DNA of 64,000 bases, from the NCBI GenBank assembly GCA_038496445.1, contig JALMLS010000538.1:62001-126000 (forward strand). Direction: 5' to 3'. The position numbers and the translations under genes were made by a program. The notes under the pieces were generated by a model. It was not told where the DNA came from. It was given only the letters and a program-made list of their open reading frames with translations, and did not search any database. The stretch is from Trichosphaerium sp. ATCC 40318. Its lineage: Eukaryota; Discosea; Flabellinia; Trichosidae. Of the stretch, positions 48,533 to 61,216 are shown one piece after another. Every line of letters starts with the position of its first letter. Position 1 is the first letter of the stretch.

Positions 48533-49075
48533 TTAGGTATTTACGATAAATTCTAGAGTCATACGCTCACAAGGGCTGCTTGGTCTATAGTCGGTCACAT
48601 CTCTGTATTGTGGGAAGGTTGATCCGTTTTGGTATTTGTTGTTATAGTTTCGAGCTAGAAAGTGGCTGGAGTGTGAAGACGCTCTTGTGCGTCGATACTG
48701 AGAGCGTGTTTTAATTGGTAGACAAACTGTAGTTATTGCAGTCCTATCATCATCTGACAAGCTTTCCTTTTGTACTCTTCCGTTGGGGTTACCGGATAGA
48801 GACAGGTTAGGCTCTAAGGACTTGAAATCTTTATACATTTCTAAAAACGCATCAAGTTCTGTTAGAGGATCTAAAGGTACTTTAGCTAACGATGGCGCGT
48901 GTTTCTTTGTTCGGGTAAAGAAAGAGCTCGATATTTATTCCGCAATTCTAAAAAATACAGACTGCGCTGCTGTGTTTGCCCGATACCAACAACGCCGTAA
49001 AAGAAGGCTAGACAGAAAAACCCAATCTTCTGGACTACATACCATTTCTCTCGTTGTTGATCCATACAGATGCAA
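48533..49075 (-). CDS. Unrecognised basic, Ser/Arg-rich protein of about 140 aa
   Basis: ATG at 49075 gives MDQQREK. A 35-nt intron (GTATGT...GTCTAG) leads to LLLRRCWYRANTAAQS, and a 53-nt intron leads to KHAPSLAKVPLDPLTELDAF, LEMYKDFKSLEPNLSLSGNP, then a polar Arg/Ser/Tyr-rich tail (RSQYRRTRASSHSSHF) ending at 48533. Both junctions keep frame and use the local signals. No domain is recognised. It is convergent with the GH99 gene. Confidence 0.5.
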
Positions 49076-49875
49076 TAGGTACGTTGTCAACCTTAGGATA
49101 CCATGACGTGTTTTTTACCTGTCAATTGGCGTTAGAGTGTAAACAAAGTGAGCACTGAGTACATACGTTTGGGTTAAGCTTAAAGTGAAATACTCCTATG
49201 TGCATAGACTTACGCCTAGCCTTTATATATCTTGTATTTCTTCTCGCAGTCATTTGTTGCTTTGATGTCTACAATTTAGGCAAAAAGGGATATTACAGAA
49301 TTTTCCGGACTTGTAGCAACTTCTTAAACGGGATTCCAGTTTTTAAATAAATTCTCGCAGTAACTACTGCGAGGATTAGCGCTGTTATGAAGAAACTTTT
49401 CTATTAATTCTTAGACGTATCCAAGGCGATAACGCAAACCGCTGACATCATCAATTTTTTTAAATTTATGTGTTCTGCCAAAACAAGTTATTGATCAGAC
49501 AAACCCGGGATTGTAGGGAATGATAGTAAGGAAGCGTATAGCTTTAAGTACTGACTTTCGATAATTCTCATTTTGTCGAAGTTTTTTGTAGTTATGAATG
49601 TTCACGCTATATTTAACGCCAAAACTAAGCTGTGAGGCGTATAGTTGATATGAATTGAAAGATGTGTATGGTACAATCCTGATAGTGGACTTGCAAGTAT
49701 AATCGTTGTAACCATGGCGCATAAACCATGGCTTTTAGGCAATAATAAACCAATAAAGTGTCACAGTACTTGAATAGGCAATATTGCAGTATTCTCCTAA
49801 TGTCAAACTACTGTTTACAATATCAATACGTGATTACTCTCAACACGTCGTGATGTGGTGAGAAAAGGCGTTGTA
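49076..49875. other. 800-bp region upstream of the GH38 gene
   Basis: Contains a perfect hairpin at 49354-49373 (stem CTCGCAGT, loop AACT). A 75-codon - strand frame with ATG (49722-49495; VPYTSFNSYQLYASQLSFGV) has no recognised family and no neighbours to support it. The right end should include the GH38 promoter. Confidence 0.4.
49354..49373. repeat. Perfect 8-bp stem hairpin
   Basis: CTCGCAGT (49354-49361), loop AACT, ACTGCGAG (49366-49373). No T-run follows, so it does not look like a terminator. It sits in non-coding sequence. Confidence 0.5.
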
Positions 49876-52800
49876 ATGCAATACTTGCGTAACATTGTTA
49901 TAAACAGGCACAGATTGAGCGTATTGCTGTCTGTAGCGACTGGAGTAATGAATATGCGTTTACTACGATACTGACTACAGTAGCTTTTCTTGTTTGTCTT
50001 ATGTATTACTTATTACCACCTTGATACAATTACGGTGCACGACAGCGATATTGCGAGTGTTTGTGTTGTACCACATAGCCACGTTGATCACGGATGGTTA
50101 AACACGATCGACGTGCGTCAAAAATATGGATCTAGACGTCATTTGGCGTTATGTTAACTCTGAACCATTATTGATTAAAACCCGTATTTTGTTACTAAAT
50201 TGCTATAGAAATACTACGAGACGCGTGTACAACAGATTCTATCTAAAGTCATACATCACCTGTACAAGAATCCAAAAAAGACGTTTGTATGGGGTAAATG
50301 CATCGTAGCGCGTGTGTACACCACTAACGTCTCGCATAGCCGAAGTATACTATTTTCGCAGGTGGTACACTGATAACAAGGACGTGGAGCTTGCTTGTAC
50401 GTCAATGCCTTATGCTGAACGCTAAACTAGTGATAATAGCTCAAATGACATACGGTGATTGTATTCATCAATTAATAAGCGAAAAGAGGTTCGAATTCGT
50501 TGGCGGCGGGTGGATACAGCACGATGAGGTACGATTTAGCTCTATTTGACAAAAAGAATAACGGTTTTGTGAAAGGCTTTAACGCCAGTACGCGCACAAC
50601 TTCTACAGATGAAAAAGGGTCTAGATTACTTAAAACAGGTACGTATTGTTTTATTAAATAATTACAAACGGAGAATTTTTGTTAACACGTTTTTTTTTAT
50701 CAAGACATTTGATGTTGATGTTAAGATTGCGTGCCAACATGACACTTTTGGTCATTCTGCTGTTACACCATGGGTATTCAAGCACCTCGGATTCGATTCA
50801 ATTGTAAGGGAGATAGTATTTATTTGGTTGTATCTGTTTAACGCATTAAGCTTTAGATACTTAACCGTATTGATTATAACTTAAAAAAGAAATTTGGTGA
50901 TATGAAGAGCAAAGAGTTCATGTGGATGGCAAATGACACTCACGGCATATTTGCTCATCTACTCAATGCTCATTATAATGTACCTGGATTAGATCTGGGT
51001 TATCCAAGTGCATCTGTCTGTAAGTAATGTAGAGCTATTACAAGTAGCTTTTGATGACAAGTATTTTTTTTTATCTGACTTTTTTTTCAAAAAGCTCTCG
51101 AAAGACTTAAAAAATACGCTGGGTTCATGGAAGCAGCTATCAAAGAGCGTATTGCAAATTATCCTACAAATAATGTATTGTTGTTTTGGTACGTGATAAA
51201 TAGCCGGCAAAAAATTAATTCGTTAAGTAAACAAATAGGGGTGATGATTTCCGCTTTACCAATCCTGATGCAAGTTTCAAAGAAATGGATGTTATCATGG
51301 ACTATGTCAATGAAAACACAAAATATAATGTTGAGTATTGCACTCTATCTACATACTTGGACAGAGTGAAGAAAGATAAACCCTTAGAAACCATGTATAA
51401 ATACTACGGTTCGTTGAATTCCATCTATTTTTTTTGCTAACTTTTTGTGTTGGAGGTGATTTTATGCCGTACACATCTGGGTTTAAAGATTTCTGGACAG
51501 GGTTTTATTCTCTTTATCCTACATTAAAAAAGAATATCATAGAGGTGTTTGACCTACTCGAAACAACCATGACTTTTAATGCTATCGTAACACTTCAGTC
51601 GAACGCCAACAATGATGATGAACTAGCCACAAATTTGGAGAAAGGTATTAAGAAAAAAATGAGAAAACCCAAGCCTTACGGTCCTCTGTGTTAATGTGTT
51701 TTTCTTTAGTCAAAGGCAATGTATTAGTTCTTTTTCATCATGATACCATTACAGGGACTTCAAGATATGTTGCAATAAGGGACTACTTTAAGCGCATTGA
51801 GAGTGCGAAATCAATTTTGAAAAACACTTTTGTGTCAATCACAGAGTCTCTTGCTGAGACTAAAAATACTGATTTTGTTCGTCAAACAAATGGATCATTT
51901 GTTTTAACAGACAGTACAGTGAGGGAACCTAAAACAGTCATTTTTTACAACTCATTGGCTCAAATTCGTTCCGAAGTTGTTACTATTGATATTGAAGGAT
52001 TTGATGGCTATATCAAGGTGTCCACAAGTGGAAACAATATTGATTGCGTTATACAAGATAGTATCATACACAAGGGAAATCGCGAAGTGTCTTTTTCAGT
52101 CAGCATTGGACCAATCGGGTGCGTACTTTTTGCATTTGGAATTTTTAATCTGACTATCTTTCACCACTAGTTATACAAGCTACACCCTTACTTTTTCTTC
52201 AAAAAAAGTTTCTGGTCAATGTAAAGAGGCTTTAGTGAGTATAAACGATAAGGGAATTAATAACGCTGTTTATACAGTTGACTACTCCGCAAATAGTTTT
52301 AGTCTAAAAACGGACAAGGTAAACCTGGTTTTTTTTATTTTTCAGTCCGTCTGCCTTACCAATGTGAAAATTCTAGGTCCCCATTGCTTCTCAGAGTATA
52401 AGGAAATATAATTGTGCCACAAACAATCCATGGTTTTGCTCTGGACCTTATTTATTCCGAACAAACTTTCCATTGTTTGTTTGGCAATATTTTTATTTTG
52501 GTGATCTCATTGGATTTATTGTTTCTCTTATTGTCCTTTATAAGTATAGCCTATTTCCAAAAAGGTCCATCACTTCTTCTAGCTTATTGGCACTTATATT
52601 GGCTATTTTAATGTCAGTGATTATGTTCAACACTGAAATAAGCAATGACAACCCAACAGTAAGAACCTTCTATTATTAGCACCTTAATTGGTCTTTTTTT
52701 TCTTGTTGCGGAATCATCGCTCCCTGTTTTTAAACGTACTTATGGTATAATGCATACTCACAAGTGTGTGATATTCCGTTCAATACTGTCCGTTTTATAT

Positions 52801-54138
52801 TTGAACTTAATGTCCTTTAAAGATTAACTTTTTTTTTAGAATATTGGTGTTGGCTATGGTTTTGTGTTTGGTGTCATTATAACTTTAATATTGGGACCTT
52901 TCGGTTGGTTATTTGGTTCTATTGGTGTAGCACCTTTATTTGTACTGTTATATTTATTCTCACCTTCTCAAATTGCTTCACAACTGAATCCTACACAGTA
53001 CGAAACAAGAGTGATTTTAACTATAAAAATCACCTCTACCTTTGTTTTGATGAGAACTCACATGACTTCCTAGTACACAAACAATAAAAACAAATCTATA
53101 CCAGGATATATACACATTCTATAGCTCTCCAGATATCATACAACGAGTCAGAGTGCTTAAAGGTAAGATCAAAATAGAACACTTTTTCTTAGACTTACAA
53201 AAGTTAACAAAGGAAATGAACGGTTTGTTCAAGTTGACACTTGGCTTCATAATACAAAACCAGGAGAATTAGTTTCAAGATGGAGTATAAAAGACTCTTC
53301 TTTAAGTAATGGTAACACATTTAATCACAATGGCTTGTTTGAGGTGAGAATAGAGAGGAAGCATAGACTATAATATTTTCCTAACTATTTTACAAAGAAA
53401 CTTATCCCGCCTTACCAATACCTCAAGTTTGTACCAGGTAACTACCACCCACTGGTTTCTTATGTGAAGGTAATACCAATATTAATTGTGATACATGTCA
53501 CTATTATATTAACTTTATTTAGCTTGCTGGCTCTAGAGGCCACTTGGCGATAGTTGTTGATCAACCTATGGGAATGGGTTAGTTGGTTTTTTTTTGAAAT
53601 CAACAGTTATCTCCTTTAGATGATGTTGAGTTTATGCTTATATTATTACGTTTAGGTACACTTCCAAGAGGTGATATAGAGTTAATGATAGACCGTAATG
53701 TTACTTGTGATGATGAGAAAGGTATGGGCACAAAATGGCGTGAACAGGGACACTCAAGTGATAGTGAGCAAAACGATAGAGTTCATTTAAGATACTTTGT
53801 ATCCTGGATCCCTGAGCCTGCTGATAAAGATGTAATTCTACAGAAATCTATGCAAGCTCGTCATAGATTACACGCAACAAGTCTAAGCGGGCCGCCACTT
53901 GTAACAACAAGGTTTCAAGGTCTCAAAAAGTCATTTCCGCTCGGACGTGAAGTCAGTTTTTCAGTTGATAAAGAAGCAGATTCCGTTTCTCTTCAGTGTA
54001 TTAATGGTCACTATAATAATACCTTACAAGGGTGCGGTATTGACCAAAGTTATTTGAAATATAACGATAATGTAATAAAGAAAAAAAAAGGATATGGATG
54101 GGATAGCAGGATAGAAACGTACTTTGTAAAAAGAAAAT
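49876..54138 (+). CDS. Alpha-mannosidase, GH38, with a multi-pass hydrophobic insertion
   Basis: ATG at 49876 with a proposed intron gives a short basic end plus LFLFVLCITYYHL, a signal anchor. Zinc and catalytic motifs follow: VVPHSHVDHGWLNTID (His, Asp), AEVYYFRRWYTDNKD, CQHDTFGHSAVTPW (nucleophile Asp), LVLFHHDTITGTS (His). Central strands are FYNSLAQIRSEVVTIDI and CSGPYLFRTN. The same exon then runs into four hydrophobic helices (52473-52990) before the GH38 text resumes as RFVQVDTWLHNTKPGELVSR, VPGNYHPLVSYVKLAGSRGH and LPRGDIELMIDRNVTCDDEK, with stop at 54138. It is shorter at the C-terminus than lysosomal mannosidases. It should remove alpha-mannose from N-glycans. Confidence 0.8.
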
Positions 54139-54196
54139 AAAAAAAAAGAGGAAAGTTCTAAAAGTAAAAAGTATTTTGAAATGTCAACAACATTCC

Positions 54197-54370
54197 ATGA
54201 CAATAAAGACTAGCTCGACATGTCCACTTTCAAAGCTCCATTTTGCTATTGTAGTGGTTCTAGCACTTGAAGCTTTTTGTTTGGTACTTGTGGCCTACGT
54301 AAGCTTTTACAATAAAGAAGAAGTTTTAGTCATTGCACAAAAAGCCAAACCGGCATTAACTGTCAAATAG
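54197..54370 (+). CDS. Possible 57-aa single-pass membrane protein
   Basis: ATG at 54197 gives MTIKTSSTCPLSKLHF, then a strong helix (AIVVVLALEAFCLVLVAYV) and a charged tail (NKEEVLVIAQKAKPALTVK), stop at 54368-54370. It lies 60 bp after the GH38 stop on the same strand. It could instead be the 3' untranslated region of GH38. No family is recognised. Confidence 0.35.
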   Translation: MTIKTSSTCPLSKLHFAIVVVLALEAFCLVLVAYVSFYNKEEVLVIAQKAKPALTVK

Positions 54371-54411
54371 TAATGGATGTTTGTTTTTATTGTTTTGTGG
54401 ATTGTATGCTA

Positions 54412-56767
54412 TCATAGTGTCATATGACTTGATTTAAGCGTTAATACAAGCGTTGAAATTATTAATATCCAAGTATATGTAGTGAGTAGTAATGAAGATC
54501 CACAAGTCTCATCAGATTTTCTTTGAAACATGAATAAAGTTGTATATCTTGCAAACTCAATTTTCTCAGTCCTTGTCACTTCTGTGCATGCAGGAGCATC
54601 TGTAGAGAATGCTACTTCATCACATGCATCGTCAAGTAGAATTTTAACACTTGAAGACTATAATAAACAATAAGTGGATCAGCCGGGATCTAAACGTGAA
54701 AATCACGTGTTTTCAACAAAATTCAGCAAAATCTGTTTCCAAAAAAAAAAAGAATTTTTTTCAAAACTTACGTTTTGTGCAAGCTTTAACACAACATCAG
54801 TTCCATTAATACAACCTCCAATATCAAGGATTGAATCACCACTTCCCACTTTAATACTATTATCAGCAGTATCTACATTCAAATCGCCTGAACAAAAGGA
54901 ATAAATAAAAAAGAAAAAAAAAGAAAAAGAAAAGGCTATGTTCGTGTTAGTGTTCAAGTAACGGTAACTACGGAGAAATACAAAGAACAAGCGTAACATA
55001 CCTTCCACTCTGTTACTTCCCTGTAAGGTAAAAGTACCATCGATCGTGTTTGTCACTAAGGTGACACTCGTAGGGGTATTTGGTTGTGGTGTAGGATTAT
55101 TTGTTGTTGGAGTAGGCGTTGGTGGGGGAGCTAGTGTTGCTGGAGTCAACGTTGTTGGAGGAAGGGTCGTTGGAGGAACAGAAGTTGGGATGGCAGTTGG
55201 ATTAGATGGTGTTGGAATTTCAAACTCACAAAAAGTAGAAAAATTTCCAGAATTAACTCCTGATGAAGCACAATTATAGTCCGACCACTTACCGCTAGTA
55301 GACCTATTCCATAACATTAAGCGTTTGAACAAATTCGAGAACAAGGAAAAAAAGCAAGAGTCCTTGCACTGGTTTTTTCAAACTTCTTTTTTGATTCTGC
55401 ATACCTTAACATTGTACATCGTTCATTTACGTTTGAAGGTTCATTAGTATTCCAAGGCTCAGCTCCCATAGTTAGGTTACTACCAAACACAAAGGGTTCG
55501 TTGTCTGGGCTTGTTCTCTATTGGTCGTAATGTAAGCAAGTAAGTTTTGTTGATAGCATGATTGTATTCAAAAAAAACCACACAGTGTTAGTCCATAATG
55601 TCAGTTTTAATTTAAAAGAAATGCTTAGTTACTATGCATTTCTCTGATGTTGGAAGCAAACGCTTAAAATGTTCACATTAAAACGAGAAAAAAGTGCTCT
55701 TGGTTGAAAAAACCGGAAAAATATGAGATAAGCTGTTCAAGTCCATGTGATAAATCTATTTTGAAACAAAATCAAGAAATAATATTGTACGTACCCAGTT
55801 GAATTCAGCAGTTGGTTCAAACTGTGTTAGGCCAATAACAAGCCAATCACCAAAACCATCAGTGGTAATATTGACTATAGCAGCATTCTCTTCAGCAGAT
55901 GTTATAACAGCAACATATCCTCCTCGACGACGACACTCTAGCTCTGATCTGACTAACCCAGGCTCTTCAACAACAAAAGTAGAGTAACAATGACCTATAC
56001 GAAAATACTAAGAAACACTCAAACAGAGCAGAAACAGAAACAGAAACAAGGAAAAAAACCAAAAATATGCCATACCATTGTAAACTCCTGTTGTATCAGC
56101 ACCTCCTGTACAGTTATAAGAAGTTTGAATACACGAATCTAAAACAGTTGCGTCTGTGCTCGACTCACAAACAAAGTGAGTGACGTTTGTACAGTCATTG
56201 TCGAAGATACGCTACAAAGATAAATTTAGCAAACAAAAAAAAAAGGTACAAAACCCAAAGACTCCAATAAGCAAAAACATCAAACTGAGGTATTAACGTA
56301 CACCGTTACGGTATTCCGCACATGGAAATTCAGGAAGTTCCCATTCCTTGTAGAGTGAATCAAGAATGGGCGATTGGTCATACCACAATGTAGCATTGAA
56401 CAAGGACATGCGTATAGGCTGAAAGTCACTTAATAATCGAAACAACTAAAATAGGGGTTCGTCTATCTTAAAAAAACGTACAGGAAAGCTTGCCATTGCT
56501 ATAGCTTCTTCAAAGTCAAGTATTCTCAAGTGTTCGTAACCTTTTAATGCAAGTTTCAGTATAAACAGCGACAATTTGTTTTAAGCAATGATTACCTCCT
56601 GTACAAGCGTTTTCCCAGCCTTGTGGGTATTCTACAGTTGAGTTTGCGTTGTCATGCAATTGATAGTTTACATTGTTGTAGCTACACGTTGATACTATAC
56701 CTCCAAGCACATTATTACTTACGTACAGCACAAATAGTATTTTAAATGCAACTATTTTAGAAAACAT
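54412..56767 (-). CDS. C-type lectin-domain membrane protein with a Thr/Pro-rich stalk
   Basis: ATG at 56767 gives a signal peptide (MFSKIVAFKILFVLYVSNNV). Cys-rich exons follow (ENACTGGNHCLKQIV; NCTNVTHFVCESSTD-like text), then the lectin fold: HCYSTFVVEEPGLVRSELEC, RRRGGYVAVITSAEENAAIV, WLVIGLTQFEPTAEFNW, WNTNEPSNVNERCTML, and SGKWSDYNCASSGVN with STFCEFE. WND-type calcium ligands are replaced by WSDYNC, so calcium binding is plausible but unproven. A Thr/Pro stalk, TIDGTFTLQGSNRVEG, GDLNVDTADNSIKVGSGDSI and a last helix (SSLLLTTYTWILIISTLVLT) end at 54412. Probably a cell-surface glycan receptor. Confidence 0.8.
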
Positions 56768-57027
56768 TTGCTCCAGAGGTGTTATACGCAATAATACAGT
56801 AAGAGGTTCTTAAAACAAGGTAGGGTACTGTTTTAGACACGCTTTTATCCTTATTTGTACAACAAGGCGAACTTAGATAAATTTCAGCGAAAAAGGGTTC
56901 AATTACCATAGACCACCTTTAATTATGACGTTACCCTTTTGTTGGATTTTTTTGGGAAGAGCTGACTTCCCAAAAGAAAAAAAAGAAGTTCAAGATCTTT
57001 AGGCGGTTATTAATATGTACTGGTACT
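56768..57027. other. Short intergenic region, lectin promoter side
   Basis: AT-rich, with no coding seen. The GH29 stop is at its right edge, so the region should contain the lectin gene's promoter and the GH29 3' end. Confidence 0.4.
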
Positions 57028-59209
57028 TTATAGAGCTATTCCTCCGGTTACTTTAAAGGTCCAAGCGTCTTTACAAGGTAATACGTCAATAGTCAATTGA
57101 GGTACATCAATAACCTAACAAATCGAATTATAAGATGATAGAGAATGTTGTGCAACAACTAAAACCGCGTCTCAAACGTTCGAAAAAACTATTAAGTTCT
57201 TGTCAAAAATTAAGAAGTTCCCGAAAACTATTTCGGAACTTTCATTTTTACATGCTAAGTCTCGGTACGTCCTTAACAAAACATGGAAAAAAAAAGTTGA
57301 GAACGTAGCACAACGATTTTTTAACAAGACTCTAACCCGTGATAGTTTTTTAAAGTGCAACAACTTCGCGCAAAATACATTTTGAAAAAAAACTTTTCGA
57401 AATTTGAAAAAAAAAAAGAAAGTGAACGTACGAGTACTCCAGCAGGCGCTGATACGCTTACTTTTCCGTTGTAACCCAACATCTCAACAACTACAGATGA
57501 AATATCTTTCACTTTAATACCAGAGAGAATAAGTGTCTTTCCAGGCCATACAGTAGTCAAAGCGTAAACTGTAGATCCATTTTGAGTATAGTAAAGAGAA
57601 CCTTTAAGAATAGGGTCATCAGGGAATTGCCAAACTGTACTATCATAAATGGCTTCGCCATTAACATCTAACCAAGCACCCATTTCTTTAAGAATATGTT
57701 TTTGCATGTCATCAATACGTCTAAACAATTTTTTCCTTGTTAAGTTTTTTCGAAATATCGATCGTTTTATATTTCTAAATTATTCCTTCGTACCCGTCAT
57801 GTGTAGGACCAACATTGAGCTGTAAATGACCTCCATGAGAAACAGAATCAATTAATAGATGAATGAACACAGAAGGATCCGAGTATTCGTCAACTCTGGT
57901 TTGTTGTTAGAAGTAGTAATCCAAGAAAGGAAGAAAAAAAAAGGTACCTGTCATAGCCGAATGATCCACCCATACCGCGATGAGCTGTCCATGGATGCTT
58001 TGTAGAACCACCGGGTGGACATCCCTGGAATGCTGAATACTCACAAACATAGAATCCACCATGCTTCCCACGTGTCTCGTTTCCCCTTTATCTCATTAAA
58101 AAAAATCCTAAAGGAACAAAAAAACTCCGACAAAACCAACTACAAACATTGCTTACCAGCGATCATTTATAGCTACATAATCCTTAACAGGACTTTCATT
58201 AAACAGCCAAGCCAAGAAAGGCTAAAATAAACAATTAAAAAAAAAATCAAAAAAAAGAAAAATTGATGTGAGCAAAAACAAGCTTACCTTTGTACGCCAG
58301 AATTCACTACTACGCATCCATTCACCATCTGTATACAATACATCAGGTTTATAAGTTGATACAAGATCCTTTAGCTGAGGTAGCATCACTTCAGTAACGT
58401 ATGAGCTTGGATCTGGACCAATAAAGAGAGGATTGAACCACTCGAATAAACTGATAAACAATGTTACCTTTCAAGCCAATAAAAAAGATCACGTGTCATT
58501 TTACCTGTAGTAATAGCCCATGCGTAATCCTGCCTTCCTTACAGCCTTTGTAAGATCACCAAGAAGGTCTCTATGAGGACCAGTCTCCACTGCGTTCCAG
58601 TTCCATGATTGTGCGCTCTCCCACATGGTGTAGCCTTCGTGATGCTTTGAAGTCATTACTACAGCTTTAGCGCCGCTTTGTTTGAATAATGCTGCCCATT
58701 CTTAAGGATTTGGGTTAGAAAATGACACGCGTAATACAATAAAAGGTAAATAGAAAGCGACTGGGTACCATCAGGATCGAATAGTTCTGCTTTGAACATG
58801 TCGGCGAAATCTTGATATTTAAAATCAGCTCCATATGTACGTCTATGGAATGGTGCAACGTTGGAGTTGTTTGTTGTAAGGTAATTCCAGTACCTAACGT
58901 ATTTTGTTAATTTTGTAAACGTTAACCGCTTTTATTTGTATAATACCGCGTACCATTCAGCGTAGCATATGTGTTCACTTGATGCTGGACTACAATAACT
59001 TGGTACAGAATAAAGTCCCCCTGGAGAGTATTTAACCTTAAATTGCGCGTATTCAACGTACAATGCATAAAAATAGAGAACTTTGACTTATTCCACCATT
59101 CTGGGTTTGGCCTAGAGTCTAGAGACGGCCATGTCGGTTGGTACTGTGACAACACAACGCAAACGGCTGCTAAACATATGACAGCAATTAACGTGGCTTT
59201 AAACGCCAT
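57028..59209 (-). CDS. Alpha-L-fucosidase, GH29
   Basis: ATG at 59209 with a signal peptide ([20 protein letters not shown]). [17 protein letters not shown] matches the W-x-x-x-K-F-G-I-F-x-H opening with Gly changed to Ser. Then [39 protein letters not shown] and [20 protein letters not shown] follow, then [16 protein letters not shown] (nucleophile Asp in TDGEW) and [11 protein letters not shown]. The C-terminal beta domain ends at TAA 57028-57030. It hydrolyses terminal alpha-L-fucose from glycoproteins and should be secreted or lysosomal. About nine introns. Confidence 0.9.
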
Positions 59210-59298
59210 TGTGGCTATTTTATACGTTCAAACTTATTCAACGGCTTGAACGTTACGCAGTGTATTTTCACTACATCACGCTGCAAACAGGTTTGACT

Positions 59299-60942
59299 TT
59301 ACTTAGATACAACTTCTGAGTTTGGCGTTTTGGCAGTTGATTCGTCTTTTGTGGCTTCTTCCACCTTTTCTTTGGCTTTAGTATCGTCTGTTGCTCCAGC
59401 GTCTGTGGCTTTCGTGTCTGTAGTGTCTTTTGTATCTGCACTGCTTTCTGTGGCACCGTCTTTAACTTCCTCAGACGCCTCTTGGCCATCAGTTAAAAGT
59501 TTGTCTTGACTCCACCTAGCTGTATTCTTCTTCCAATAAAATTCAGCAACCAACTCGTAGTGATCTGAAGGATGCTTCATATTTGGAATAGAGCGTGAAT
59601 TGTGAAGGGAGTGAGGAAGACTGTAGAATCTAATGATGTACGTAAGACCCTCACGTGATGTGAAGCGAAGGGACATACCGTTTAACTTCAAGATGTTTTG
59701 TACTATACCAAATATAGTCAAGAGTGCTTGCCACTGAAGCTGTATTGTATGTAGGCGCTTCAGATCCTGGTTTTCCATCTGCGTACACACTAGTAAGATC
59801 ATATTCATGTCTATACTTTGGTATATACTTCACAGACGCGTTGGTGCTTCAAGAAATATTAGTCAAACTTCAACCAATAAAAAAGGTTGAAGAAAAAAAA
59901 CGTACGAATACATCTTGTACAGTGGAGTATCTGTACCAGAATTAAAATCGCCACAAATAACAACAGGATCTTCTTTTGTTGCACCAGCATCTTTTAAATG
60001 GTTCAGTAGTACTGCAGCTTGCCGTGTTCGTATGTTATCAAAATGTCCATCACAGTTCGATTTCAAATGAGTTGCAGCAACATAAACGTTCGGTTTATGA
60101 GGTTCTATCACGTGATGTTAAAAATAAAACGTGAAATTATTTACAATCACATTGCGTAAACATAATACTAACGTACCATCATCATCAAAGGTAACTGATT
60201 CAAGCTGAAGTATCAAAACCATCTGAGGCCACCATTTTTTTTTCATGTCAAACCCTTCAAGTCTACCACTGCTCTCTGATACTAAACGGAATCTACAGAT
60301 ATTAAATAAGCTTATAATGTGTCTATGTGTATTGTTCTACGTGCTTGTCTCGTTTCCAGAAGATTGCTGTGCCGTCTCTCTTTGGTTTGCCTCTTTTCTT
60401 CCAACGTCCATTGTAGCCAAGTTTATCTTTGTTCGCAATTTAGTATTCAAAATATGAGAGTATCCACGCAGGTGTTGCGATACGTACTGAGGTGTTTCTT
60501 AAAGAAATCGTATTTATCAACTTCTTGAAGCGTAATTATGTCTGCTTTATGCCTTTTGAGCAACTTTATGATACGTGGGCCTCTGTTTGCGCGTCAGATA
60601 ACGTAATAAAGCACTACCTTCTCACCTAGTTCCCCAATGAATATTTTGCTACTAAAAGTTAGTCTCAAGCGTATTTTAGAGTGTTACATTGCTTGTCCAA
60701 TAGAATTGATGTGGTCTGGCAAAACAAACTGCCAGAGCATTTAATTGGCACACTTTAAATGATCCTTCGGTGTCTTCATACGTTTTTACAGGTGTTAAAC
60801 GCCTAGGACCTCCTTGCTTACGAACTGGAGCTGTGTCTGCGTTACGCTCAAGTACAACCACACGAGGTTGTGGTGCATCCTTACTATCGTCATTAGGATC
60901 TGTTATTTCTATTTCCTCTACAAATGGCTCTGAATCCTCCAT
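59299..60942 (-). CDS. Endonuclease/exonuclease/phosphatase-family protein (CCR4/nocturnin/Angel-like)
   Basis: ATG at 60942 gives an acidic N-terminus (MEDSEPFVEEIEITDPNDD). SFKVCQLNALAVCFA is the opening strand with the N of the 'YN-LA' motif. RHKADIITLQEVDKYDFF carries the metal-binding Glu, NVYVAATHLKSN the His, DPVVICGDFNSGTDTPLY the D-x-N pair, and HPSDHYELVAEF the final SDH. The central elements are complete. A low-complexity Thr/Lys/Asp tail (DTKDTTDTKATDAGATDDTK) ends the protein at 59299. Such proteins are mostly mRNA deadenylases or 2',5'-phosphodiesterases; I cannot choose between them. Confidence 0.8.
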
Positions 60943-61216
60943 TATCACCAAAAAAAAATTTGAATGAAAAAACAATTGACAGCCAAAGTCTCACTACTCT
61001 TTACTCTCAATGATAAATCCTGTCGTCATAGGCACTACCGGGAGCTCTACTATTAACATACAACGACAGGCAGCATCATTTTTGACATGTTGATTGTGTA
61101 CACGCTCAAATCTGAAACGTTTCTTCCAAAGAAACCAAAAAAAGTTTTTACAACGAAAGTGAGCTAGAGGCAAAGTTTATGCACTAAAATACATGGCTAT
61201 ACGTTTTTAAGGCTGC
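60943..61216. other. Short region between the EEP-type gene and the CDGSH gene
   Basis: Probably contains the promoter of the EEP-type gene and the 3' end of the CDGSH gene. No further coding is seen. Confidence 0.4.

Noticed and set aside
54900-55280. Gly/Val-rich + strand ORF at the lectin stalk
   Set aside because: It is the antisense of the Thr/Pro stalk codons, not an independent gene.
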